A stretch of DNA of 64,000 nucleotides from Nocardioides insulae DSM 17944 (GTDB lineage: Bacteria; Actinomycetota; Actinomycetes; Propionibacteriales; Nocardioidaceae): NCBI RefSeq assembly GCF_000422825.1, contig NZ_KE383929.1, positions 496,001-560,000 on the forward strand, written 5' to 3'. The notes under the pieces were generated by a model. It saw nothing but the letters and a program-made list of their open reading frames with translations, was not told the origin of the DNA and made no database searches. The number at the start of each line of letters is the position of its first letter. Position 1 is the first letter of the stretch. Made by a program: the position numbers and the translations under genes. Positions 1 through 6,772 of this stretch are shown piece by piece.

Positions 1-900
1 CGACTCGGTGAGTGCACGGACCGCGTCCTGGCCGGTGAGCCCCTCGGTGGCGACGGCCCTGACTCCGGTGGTCAATGCCCGGCATCGGCTGGTTCCGAAG
101 CTGATGTCAGGACCGGGGTCCTCGGCGTAGCCGACCCCTGAGGCGATGGGCATGGTCAGCGGCGGGGCGCTCGACTGCAGACTGTCGGTGCCCAGCCCGG
201 ACGTCAGGTCGGTGACGGCTGCGCAGGCCGTCTGGCTGTCCTCCCGCGGTGTGTACAGCACGATCGCATCGGGACGGCGGTAGCCGCGTGGGTCCGTCGA
301 CGCCTTGATCGACCAGCGGAGGTCGGAAGCAAGGAGCCGAGTCGTGAGCTCGTGGACGACGGCAGGCGCGGAATCGGCGTACGGATGGAGATAGAAGCGG
401 CCCAACGGCCCTTCGGGCTCACCCTGCGGCGAGCGGGTGGCCCACCACCGGGTGGCGTCATCGGTGGTATCGACCCGCATCGTGACCGCGACCTGCTCCC
501 CCGGCGCGACCGGAACTCCGGGCCGGGAGACGCTGACGTACTCCGTGTGGTGCACCACGCGGCGCTCCTCGCCGCGCCCGACCAGACATTCGCCGTGCTC
601 GCCCCGAGTCAGCACGACCCAGCCGGGCCCGAAGAGCCGCGTGCCTGCATGGGCGGCGCGCAGGTAGCCGACCAGTCGTCCGCCCAGCAAAGCCTCCTCA
701 GTCGGGTCGGGGGGTGCGCCGGCAGCGGGCGCGCCACCGAGGTACCACTGGACGTAGAGGGCGTCGCAGACCTCGTCGTCACCGACACCGGCCCCGGCTG
801 CGCCCGGTACGACGTTCTCGCCGATCCGGAGGCCGCCCCCCTCGACCCGGACGAGTGAGAGCAGGCCAGTCAGGTCGGCGAGCACCGTCGACGGGATCAT
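1..900 (-). CDS. HopA1-family lyase-like protein, C-terminus cut by window edge
   Basis: The frame is open from an ATG at 900 to base 1, giving at least 300 residues with no stop. The start overlaps the upstream kinase stop in an ATGA, so the two are translationally coupled. Family signs are the N-terminal segment with YVQWYLGG (about 51-58) and the later block RFYLHPYADSAP followed by SIKASTD and YRRPDAIVLYTP, typical of the HopA1 (T3SS-effector-like) family. In class V lanthipeptide and thioamitide pathways a HopA1 protein works with a kinase to eliminate phosphate from phospho-Ser/Thr, producing dehydroalanine or dehydrobutyrine. That role is inferred here from family and neighbour. The gene is third in a protease-kinase-HopA1 operon. 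The true C-terminus lies outside the window. Confidence 0.75.
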   Translation of the reverse strand, partial: MIPSTVLADLTGLLSLVRVEGGGLRIGENVVPGAAGAGVGDDEVCDALYVQWYLGGAPAAGAPPDPTEEALLGGRLVGYLRAAHAGTRLFGPGWVVLTRGEHGECLVGRGEERRVVHHTEYVSVSRPGVPVAPGEQVAVTMRVDTTDDATRWWATRSPQGEPEGPLGRFYLHPYADSAPAVVHELTTRLLASDLRWSIKASTDPRGYRRPDAIVLYTPREDSQTACAAVTDLTSGLGTDSLQSSAPPLTMPIASGVGYAEDPGPDISFGTSRCRALTTGVRAVATEGLTGQDAVRALTES

Positions 901-1769
901 CGCGCCCACGTGTCCAGCTCGTGACCGACCGCTGCCAGGCTCCGCACGAGGTCACACGCGTGCTGGAGCAAGGAGCGGGCCGTCTCCTCGGCCCCGGCTT
1001 CGGCGCACTCCAGGGCGAGATGGACCACCCGGGCTGCCCAGAAGGCGGGAACGCGGGGGATCACCTCGGCCCGCTGTCGCTCCGGGTAGTCGCGCAGCAA
1101 CGCCTGCTGGTGTTCGGTGGTGGATCGTCGGGTGACCGTGGACAGCGAGCTGAGTTGTGCCAAGGCGGCGGCGACGTCCCACGCCGGGTCCCCCCAGCCG
1201 GACATCTCCCAGTCGATCAGGCGGAGCCTCACCTCCCCGTGCGGATCCTCGACCAGGCAGTTGTCCCACTTCACATCGGCGTGCACGAGGCACGAGGGTG
1301 CCCACGCCGCGCGCGCCGCCGTGAGATGGGGGCCGAGGAGGGGATCGCGGCCGATGCTCACGGCGAGGGACACGGCGTGGCGGAGTTCGAGGTCCTTCTC
1401 CTCGGAGACCGGAAGGTCGAGCACGCCCGCTGCGCCGGGGAACGGGATGACGGCATCCGAGGTGGCGGCGTGCAGCTCCCCGAGCGTGCGTCCCAGGGCC
1501 CGGCACACCTGCGGAGGTGGTGCGGTGCCGTCCATCAGGCTGCTGGCCACCGCTTCATGAGGTGCTGCCTGGGTCACGATGACGCCACGGCTCTCGTCGA
1601 TCAGCAGAGCGGGCGGGAGTACGGCAGCGAGACCGGGCTGCCAGGACGCGAGTCGGTACACGAACGCCTCATGCGCCAGCGAGCGACCTGCGGCGGTGGT
1701 GCCGGTCATCTTGACGACCACGGCTCCCCCGTCGGTCTCCACGCGCCGCACCTGATGCGATTGCCCCAC
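897..1769 (-). CDS. Phosphotransferase of the aminoglycoside-phosphotransferase fold, probable RiPP Ser/Thr kinase
   Basis: The 290-residue protein has an APH/choline-kinase fold: the ATP-binding Lys is in GGAVVVKM (about 15-21), the catalytic loop is HADVKWDN (163-170) and the metal-binding motif is IDWEMSGWGDPAWD (about 185-198). APH-type enzymes paired with HopA1 proteins phosphorylate Ser/Thr in class V lanthipeptide and thioamitide precursors; aminoglycoside or macrolide kinase activity is the alternative. The next gene is a HopA1 protein sharing an ATGA overlap, which favours the RiPP role. The only conventional start in frame is GTG at 1769, yet the open frame continues upstream through residues AAAGLAGARSARVLDV, which look like kinase N-terminus. 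The real start could therefore lie further up, possibly a non-standard codon near the end of the protease gene. Confidence 0.75.
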   Translation of the reverse strand: MGQSHQVRRVETDGGAVVVKMTGTTAAGRSLAHEAFVYRLASWQPGLAAVLPPALLIDESRGVIVTQAAPHEAVASSLMDGTAPPPQVCRALGRTLGELHAATSDAVIPFPGAAGVLDLPVSEEKDLELRHAVSLAVSIGRDPLLGPHLTAARAAWAPSCLVHADVKWDNCLVEDPHGEVRLRLIDWEMSGWGDPAWDVAAALAQLSSLSTVTRRSTTEHQQALLRDYPERQRAEVIPRVPAFWAARVVHLALECAEAGAEETARSLLQHACDLVRSLAAVGHELDTWAR

Positions 1770-1882
1770 GTCGAGGACGCGGGCGGACCGCGCCCCGGCC
1801 AGGCCGGCCGCGGCCGCAACCGCGCGCGGATCCGGGCCTGCCTGGCGAGGGTCGGGGCTCGCCCCCGTGGTCGCTACCGCCC

Positions 1883-3646
1883 TCAGCCGTTCTCGTCGTA
1901 GTCCACGCCGTAGGGGTCATCGGCGCTGGCGCCCGCCGCCCCTGGCCGGTCCGGAAAGTCCGGAAAGTCCGGAAAGTCCGGACCATCGCACGCCCGCGTG
2001 CTGGCGCAGCCGGCGAGTGTGGAGGGGCACACCGACGAGACCGAGGGGCACCGGACCGATTCGGACGGGCAGAGGACGACCGTGCTGGGACACCGGACGG
2101 CCTCCGACGGGCACACCAACCCCACCGAGGGACAGAGCACGGCCTCCGAGGGACACCGCACGCTGCTGGAGGAACAGATGATGGTCACCGATGGACAGCG
2201 GATCGACTCCGACGGACACCGGAGGAACCTCGACGCGCACGAGATCGTGATCGACGGGCACCTGATCCCCTCCGAGGGACAGGTGAGCCGCAGTGACCGG
2301 AGCACGGGAGGACACGCCAGATCCACCGCGGCCTTGGCATCGACAAGGCCCACTCCGTACCGGTCGTTGGGCACCGGGTCGGCGGCGACGTCGCGTAGGG
2401 CCCGGGCAGAGCTGCGGATCATCTGGGTCAGCTGTGCCGACGTGAGGTTCGCGTTGCACGAGAGCATGAGCGCCGCGATGCCCGCCACGTGCGGGGAGGC
2501 CATCGACGTGCCGTTCTTGCTGCCGAAGGTGTTGTCCCAGTCGGTGCTCAGGATGTCCACACCGGGCGCGGACACGTCGACGTGTGGCCCCATCGAGGAG
2601 AACGCGGCACGCCGATCGTTGATGTCCACCGCCGCGACCGAGAGCACATCGGGCAGGGCGGCCGGGAACTGCGGGACCGCGTCACCGGTGTTGCCCATCG
2701 CCGCGACCACCAGGCAGCCTCGACTGACCGCATAGGCCACTGCGTCTGCCGTCACCGTGTCATTGGTCGGGCCCCCCAGACTGAGGTTGATGATCTGCGC
2801 ACCGTGGTCGGCCGCCCAGCGGATACCGGCCGCGATGTCGACGGAGGTGCCGAATCCGGAGATCCGGTTGTCGGACAGACGCCGTGCCCGGTTCAGCACC
2901 TTGACCGGCATCACCCGGCAACCCCACGTCACCCCCGCCACGCCCGTGCCGTTGTTCGAGGCGCAGGCGATCGTTCCGGCGACGTGCGTGCCGTGTCCGA
3001 CCTCGTCCTGCGGGACGTTGTCACGCCCGTTGAAGTCGCCCTCCCACACCCAGCCGGGGATCGGCGGTCCCGGATTCGGGCCAAGATCCACCAGGTCCTG
3101 GCCAGCCGCCAGCAGGCCGGACAGCTCCGGGTGGTCCAGGTCGACCCCGCTGTCGACGACGGCGACCGTCACGTTCGCCGACCCCGTCGTTCTGTCCCAC
3201 GCCTCCGGGCAGCGGATCTTGGTCAGGCCCCACTGCTGGGCGAAGCTCGGATCGTTCGGCGTCACGAACGCCTCACGCAGGTACACCGGCTCGGCGAAGG
3301 TCACCTCGTCCAGCTTGTTGAGCCGGTCCACGGCAGTACTGACCTTGGCCCGACCCGCATAGCGGATCCGGAAGGTCCCCCCGATCGCCTCGTCGATCTC
3401 ATCGGCCAGTACGCCCATCGGCGCCGGCGACGCAGGACCGTGCACACGGCGAATATCGACCACGTTCAGCCCGGACAAGACACCGTCCAGACCACTCACG
3501 CCCATCTCAGTCACCGCGAAGGTGCCCCGGCTGGGCCCGCTGGTCATGCTCACTTCCAAGCCACTGCTGACGCCGCCGGTGACGCCGAAAACGACCTCAC
3601 CCGGGACTTCGACAGGCTCACTACCCAAAAGACTGAAGTCCGCCAT
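1883..3646 (-). CDS. Subtilisin-like (S8) serine protease with a C-terminal Cys-x-Ser heptad array
   Basis: The 587-residue protein starts at the ATG at 3646, seven bases after AGGAGG. Residues 1-130 form an N-terminal region ending in an I9-like propeptide (RIRYAGRAKVST... EPVYL). The S8 catalytic domain follows (about 135-440) with Asp165 (AVVDSGVD), His218 (GHGTHVAG), Asn319 (AAMGNTGD) and Ser381 (NGTSMASPHVAG), so it should be active. No signal peptide or membrane segment is seen, so it is probably cytosolic or exported by another route. Residues 456-553 consist of 14 consecutive units beginning C-P/A/S-S, seven residues apart, ending in a Cys. An Asp/Phe/Pro repeat and an acidic tail (YGVDYDENG) follow. 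It is first in an operon with a kinase and a HopA1 protein, which together could dehydrate the Ser residues for lanthionine formation with the Cys residues. That is inference. Confidence 0.9.
   Translation of the reverse strand: MADFSLLGSEPVEVPGEVVFGVTGGVSSGLEVSMTSGPSRGTFAVTEMGVSGLDGVLSGLNVVDIRRVHGPASPAPMGVLADEIDEAIGGTFRIRYAGRAKVSTAVDRLNKLDEVTFAEPVYLREAFVTPNDPSFAQQWGLTKIRCPEAWDRTTGSANVTVAVVDSGVDLDHPELSGLLAAGQDLVDLGPNPGPPIPGWVWEGDFNGRDNVPQDEVGHGTHVAGTIACASNNGTGVAGVTWGCRVMPVKVLNRARRLSDNRISGFGTSVDIAAGIRWAADHGAQIINLSLGGPTNDTVTADAVAYAVSRGCLVVAAMGNTGDAVPQFPAALPDVLSVAAVDINDRRAAFSSMGPHVDVSAPGVDILSTDWDNTFGSKNGTSMASPHVAGIAALMLSCNANLTSAQLTQMIRSSARALRDVAADPVPNDRYGVGLVDAKAAVDLACPPVLRSLRLTCPSEGIRCPSITISCASRFLRCPSESIRCPSVTIICSSSSVRCPSEAVLCPSVGLVCPSEAVRCPSTVVLCPSESVRCPSVSSVCPSTLAGCASTRACDGPDFPDFPDFPDRPGAAGASADDPYGVDYDENG
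1951..1984. repeat. Nine-base tandem repeat encoding F-P-D units
   Basis: A GTCCGGAAA unit is repeated almost perfectly about four times and encodes PDFPDFPDFPD just after the Cys-x-Ser array of the protease. It looks like a slippage-prone linker. Confidence 0.8.
1988..2281 (-). repeat. Fourteen-unit C-x-S heptad repeat in the protease C-terminus
   Basis: The encoded units are CPSEGIR, CPSITIS, CASRFLR, CPSESIR, CPSVTII, CSSSSVR, CPSEAVL, CPSVGLV, CPSEAVR, CPSTVVL, CPSESVR, CPSVSSV, CPSTLAG and CASTRA, then a terminal Cys. Cys is at position 1 and Ser at position 3 of every unit. Odd and even units alternate (CPSE-x-I/V-R against CPS-hydrophobic) over much of the array, giving a 14-residue super-repeat. 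Each Ser lies five residues before the next Cys (four intervening residues), a spacing compatible with small lanthionine rings. Disulfides, metal binding or a beta-solenoid are other readings. Confidence 0.95.
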
Positions 3647-3917
3647 CACTAGGCCTCCTGTGCCAGAGATGGTCTACAAACTCATCGACTCAGAACCTCA
3701 CCCACGCGCTCCTGCGATGGGGGACGTCGAACGCACCGCAACATCAAGACTTTACGGCTGCCCACGCAGCCTTGTAAACGGCTCCGAGCACGGCCCGACC
3801 CCGCCGGCGTGGGGTGTCCGATCCAGCGTCCGGCTCCGTTGCGGAGGCGGGGTGACCCAGCTAGCGTGAATAGGCTGCGCGAACGACGCGGCAGCCCGTG
3901 GACCCGGGGGGGGACCC
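3647..3917. promoter_or_regulatory. Divergent intergenic region between protease and DUF2278 genes
   Basis: This 271-base gap separates two divergently transcribed genes and must hold both promoters. It includes the AGGAGG ribosome-binding site of the protease near 3653-3658 and a G-rich stretch just before the 3918 start. I see no convincing operator palindrome or small gene in it. Confidence 0.4.
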
Positions 3918-4916
3918 ATGCCATTGAAGTCGTACGGGGTCCTGCGCGGCCGCGCGGTCGCCAAAGTGCGTGAGGGCGGCACCGACAGCCCGCACTACCA
4001 GGTGCACATGGTCGCGGACGGCACCGATCATCGGATCGCGGTCAACGTGCTCTCGCAGCTCGCTCCTTCGGAGCTGCTCTACCTCGCGGTCGAGGACTTT
4101 CGACACCCGCTCCTCGACGCGCTCCCCGACGTCGACGGCTGGACGCCGCTCCCGTCGGGGCCGGGCGGCGCGAGCCTCGACTTCGTGCGGGGCAACATGT
4201 TCGCCCCGACCGACATGCGCGAACTGCCGCCGGACCTCACCGGACCCGACAACGACCTCTCCGACCGTCTAGACCACTTCGTGGAGCGGGCGATCGGTGA
4301 TCCGGAGGCGCTGCTGTATGCGTTCGGGGAACGATGGGGCCCCGAGCGGGGTAAGCGCGACAAGGTCTTCGGATTCGAGCCCGGCAACGGCGTGCACGAC
4401 ATCCACATGAACCAGGGCAACTCCGGGCGATTCGCCGGCGACAACGGCGTGTGGCAGGACGGCGGCCTGCTGATCCACTTCACGCGATCCTCCTCCTGGG
4501 TCGCGATCTTCCTGGCCTTCCAGAGCCAGGCCTGGCACACCGACGACGTCACCGGACACCCGATCACCGACCCGGGCCGACAGATCGAGGGCGACGGGCG
4601 GGTCCGGATCGTCGGCGCGCTCGTCAACCCGGTCGGGCCGGCCCCGGAGGCCGAGATCGTCACCCTGCTGAACACCACACCCGCGGCCATCGACCTGACC
4701 GGCTGGACATTCCTCGACCGGCGGCAGAATCGGTGCCCCACGCCGACCGGGAGCCTCGCGGCCGGTGCCACCATCGCCTGCACGCTGACGCCCCCGGTGG
4801 CGCTGGGCAACAGCGGGGGCACGCTCACGCTCCTGGATCCCGGCGAATTGAAGGTCGACGGTATCGCCTACACCGGCGCGGACATCCGCGGCGAGGGATG
4901 GACCGTCGTCTTCTGA
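3918..4916 (+). CDS. DUF2278 family protein with C-terminal lamin-tail domain
   Basis: The 332-residue protein begins MPLKSYGVLRGRAVAKVREG, typical of DUF2278 (YukJ-like) proteins, whose conserved parts run to about residue 220 (DFVRGN, GVHDIHMNQGNSG, DGGLLIHF). From about 230 to the end is a lamin-tail (LTD) beta-sandwich with AEIVTLLNTTPAAIDLTGWTF and DGIAYTGADIRGEGW. Both domains are known in bacteria, but the function of DUF2278 is not established; LTD domains often sit on surface proteins or hydrolases. No signal peptide is visible. It is divergent from the Cys-x-Ser protease operon; whether it belongs to the same system is unclear. Confidence 0.85.
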   Translation: MPLKSYGVLRGRAVAKVREGGTDSPHYQVHMVADGTDHRIAVNVLSQLAPSELLYLAVEDFRHPLLDALPDVDGWTPLPSGPGGASLDFVRGNMFAPTDMRELPPDLTGPDNDLSDRLDHFVERAIGDPEALLYAFGERWGPERGKRDKVFGFEPGNGVHDIHMNQGNSGRFAGDNGVWQDGGLLIHFTRSSSWVAIFLAFQSQAWHTDDVTGHPITDPGRQIEGDGRVRIVGALVNPVGPAPEAEIVTLLNTTPAAIDLTGWTFLDRRQNRCPTPTGSLAAGATIACTLTPPVALGNSGGTLTLLDPGELKVDGIAYTGADIRGEGWTVVF

Positions 4917-4992
4917 TCTCTCGAGCTGTCCTCCCCTACGCGTCGTTCCGGTCAGCTGCCGCCATGGGTTCTCGGGGAGCCGCTGACGCCGG

Positions 4993-5010
4993 ATGTCAGC
5001 GGCATGTCAG
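4993..5010 (+). promoter_or_regulatory. Eleven-base-spaced direct repeat, candidate SARP operator of the RiPP precursors
   Basis: The heptamer ATGTCAG occurs at 4993-4999 and again at 5004-5010, exactly 11 bases apart, about 105 bases upstream of the first precursor gene. SARP regulators bind heptameric direct repeats with one helical turn spacing next to the -10 region. The cluster encodes a SARP (21139-22911). A weaker inverted element GCTGAC...GTCAGC overlaps the first copy. I could not identify a clear -10 box. Confidence 0.45.
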
Positions 5011-5113
5011 TCAGACGCATGTGCGGTGGCAGTGGCTTGCCAGCGCCCGCTGGTGGACTGGTCGAGCCACCGGATCCGCCGGAGGCGCAAGCGTTCCGAA
5101 AGGGGGAAGCACC

Positions 5114-5269
5114 ATGTCGCACAAGGACCTTGCCCGGCTCTCCGCCGAGATCCTGGAACTGGAGTCCGAGACCTTCGAGGTCTCCGACTACACCGAGACC
5201 AACGACCTGTACCTGGCCTCGTCGAGCACCTGTTCAAGCACCACGAGCACGACGAGCTGCTCGGCCTGA
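5114..5269 (+). CDS. RiPP precursor peptide 1 (thiopeptide/goadsporin-like)
   Basis: The 51-residue peptide has an acidic leader (about 1-34) containing ELESETFEVSDYTETNDL and a core in which residues 36-50 are all Ser, Thr or Cys (SSSTCSSTTSTTSCS), followed by Ala. A good ribosome-binding site (AAAGGGGGA) precedes the ATG. The leader resembles thiazolylpeptide leaders (an FE-x-x-D motif). The core offers two Cys for thiazoles and thirteen Ser/Thr for oxazoles, dehydroalanine or dehydrobutyrine. It is the first of two precursors facing the biosynthetic operon end-to-end. The product class is open between thiopeptide and linear azole peptide. Confidence 0.9.
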   Translation: MSHKDLARLSAEILELESETFEVSDYTETNDLYLASSSTCSSTTSTTSCSA

Positions 5270-5330
5270 CTCGCTGGTCCGGGCGCCCAGCGATGCCTGG
5301 CACCCATCTCACGTCGAAAGGAGGAGGACC

Positions 5331-5483
5331 ATGGAGCGCAAGCTCAACTCTCTCGCCCGCGAGATGTCAGAACTGGAGTCGGAGACCTTTGAGATCGCCG
5401 ACTACACCGACGCCGACGACCTGTTCGTCAGCGCGTGCAGCACCAGCAGCACGTCGAGCACGACCTCGAGCACCTGCGCCTGA
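5331..5483 (+). CDS. RiPP precursor peptide 2 (thiopeptide/goadsporin-like)
   Basis: The 50-residue peptide follows a strong GGAGGA ribosome-binding site. Its leader shares ELESETFEIADYT and DDLF with precursor 1, and its core is SACSTSSTSSTTSSTCA, where residues 36-49 are all Ser, Thr or Cys. The shared leader means the same modification enzymes can recognise both. The cores differ in Cys position (C36 and C49 here; C40 and C49 in precursor 1), so two related products or a two-component product are expected. The gap to precursor 1 is 61 bases with no terminator, so they are probably co-transcribed. Confidence 0.9.
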   Translation: MERKLNSLAREMSELESETFEIADYTDADDLFVSACSTSSTSSTTSSTCA

Positions 5484-5493
5484 GCGCGACCCG

Positions 5494-5532
5494 AGCGCCG
5501 GCGTACTCCACCCAGTGGAGTACGCCGGCGCT
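5494..5532. terminator. Bidirectional terminator between precursors and biosynthetic operon
   Basis: A perfect 18-base inverted repeat (AGCGCCGGCGTACTCCAC and its complement) has a three-base loop. It sits between the convergent precursor 2 and M20 genes and can stop transcription from both sides. Confidence 0.85.
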
Positions 5533-5546
5533 TCGGTTCGCCGAGG

Positions 5547-6764
5547 TCAGGCCGTGGTGAGCTGGGTGAGCGCTGCCGCCGTGAGTGCCTCGATCCCGGT
5601 GGAGAGTGCCGGCCCGGGTGCGGGGGCGAACCGAGGCGAGTGGTTGGGTGGCGCCTGGGCGAGCCGTTCTGCCGTGGAGCCGGACAGCGCCTGCCACTGC
5701 GTGCGGCCGATGCTGCCGAGCATCCAGTAGCACAGCGCGACGTCGGACTCAGCGAATCTGCCCACGTCCTCGGCCGCCAGCGACGGCCACGCCGTGGTGA
5801 CCCGCGGCCGGCCGAAGTGATCGCGGTGGGCGGAGGCGACGGTTGCGGTGAGATCCTCGTCCGGGACGAGCACCGGGGAACGTGACTCCACGCAGATCTC
5901 CGGTGGCCGTTGGCAGCCGGATGCGGCGGCCTCGGCCATGACGATGCGGCGTACCGCCGCCTCGGTGCGAGCCAGGCTGGCGACGCTCAGCGCGCGGAGC
6001 GTCACCTCCAGTTCGGCCTGGTCGGCTATCAGGTTCGGCGCCGTGCCAGCACTGATCCGGCCCACCGAGACGACGATGAGTTCGCCGGGAGAGCTCTCCC
6101 GGGCCACGACGGTCTGCAGCCGCATCACGATCGCGGCCGCGGCGACCACGGCATCGACGCCGTGCTGCGGCGCGGCAACGTGGCTGCCCGTGCCGTGCAC
6201 GACCACGCGCAGGGTGAGGCTGCCGGCAAGCATCGGCCCCGACGTGTGCGCGACCATCCCGGCCGGCATCGGGATCAGATGCTGGGCGAGCACGGCCGAG
6301 GGCGTGCCGAACCGATCGCGGAACCCATCGTCGAGCATCGCCTGGGCACCGATGAGTGTCTCCTCGGCCGGTTGGCCGACCACCATCAGCGTGCCTCGCC
6401 AGTCGTCACGGACGCCGGCGAGCAGCCGGGTGGCGCCGGCGAGCGCCGCAGTGTGCAGGTCGTGGCCGCAGGCATGCATCACTGCGGTGGGGCTCGCATA
6501 GGGCAGTCCGGTCTGCTCGGCGACCGGCAGAGCGTCGAGTTCCGCGCGCAGCATCACCGTCGGCCCGGGTCCGTTGCGCAGCAGACCGACCACGCCGTGG
6601 CCACCGACGCCGCACGCGACCTCCAGGCCGTCCTCACGCAACCAACCTGCCAGCCGCGCGGCGGTGCGCTCCTCGGCGCCGGAGAGCTCGGGGTGGCGGT
6701 GCAGGTCCATGTAGAGCGCCACGGTCGGCACGAGGACGGTGTCGGCGGCGGGGATCGACGTCAT
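5547..6764 (-). CDS. M20 family amidohydrolase (M20D-type)
   Basis: The 405-residue protein matches the M20D aminoacylase/amidohydrolase group: DLHRHPELSG near the N-terminus, metal-ligand motifs MHACGHDLHTA (about 107) and GQPAEET (about 142), and a lid domain with GSHVAAPQHGVDAV. Such enzymes hydrolyse N-acyl or amide bonds of small conjugates (for example hippurate or indole-acetyl amino acids). It is the last gene of the RiPP operon, eight bases after the first YcaO gene. Likely jobs are trimming the leader remnant or C-terminus, or self-protection by hydrolysing the product. Both are inferred from position only. Confidence 0.85.
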   Translation of the reverse strand: MTSIPAADTVLVPTVALYMDLHRHPELSGAEERTAARLAGWLREDGLEVACGVGGHGVVGLLRNGPGPTVMLRAELDALPVAEQTGLPYASPTAVMHACGHDLHTAALAGATRLLAGVRDDWRGTLMVVGQPAEETLIGAQAMLDDGFRDRFGTPSAVLAQHLIPMPAGMVAHTSGPMLAGSLTLRVVVHGTGSHVAAPQHGVDAVVAAAAIVMRLQTVVARESSPGELIVVSVGRISAGTAPNLIADQAELEVTLRALSVASLARTEAAVRRIVMAEAAASGCQRPPEICVESRSPVLVPDEDLTATVASAHRDHFGRPRVTTAWPSLAAEDVGRFAESDVALCYWMLGSIGRTQWQALSGSTAERLAQAPPNHSPRFAPAPGPALSTGIEALTAAALTQLTTA

Positions 6765-6772
6765 GGGCACTC

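Noticed and set aside
897..1769. Antibiotic-resistance phosphotransferase
   Set aside because: The fold fits, but coupling to a HopA1 gene and a Ser/Cys-rich protein makes a peptide kinase more likely.
1669..1986. Minus-strand frame starting MVRTFRTFRTFRT
   Set aside because: It arises from the nine-base repeat read in another frame and overlaps the protease and kinase genes.
1988..2281. CRISPR-like or non-coding repeat array
   Set aside because: The repeat is conserved at protein level in the protease frame, with varied codons and no spacers.
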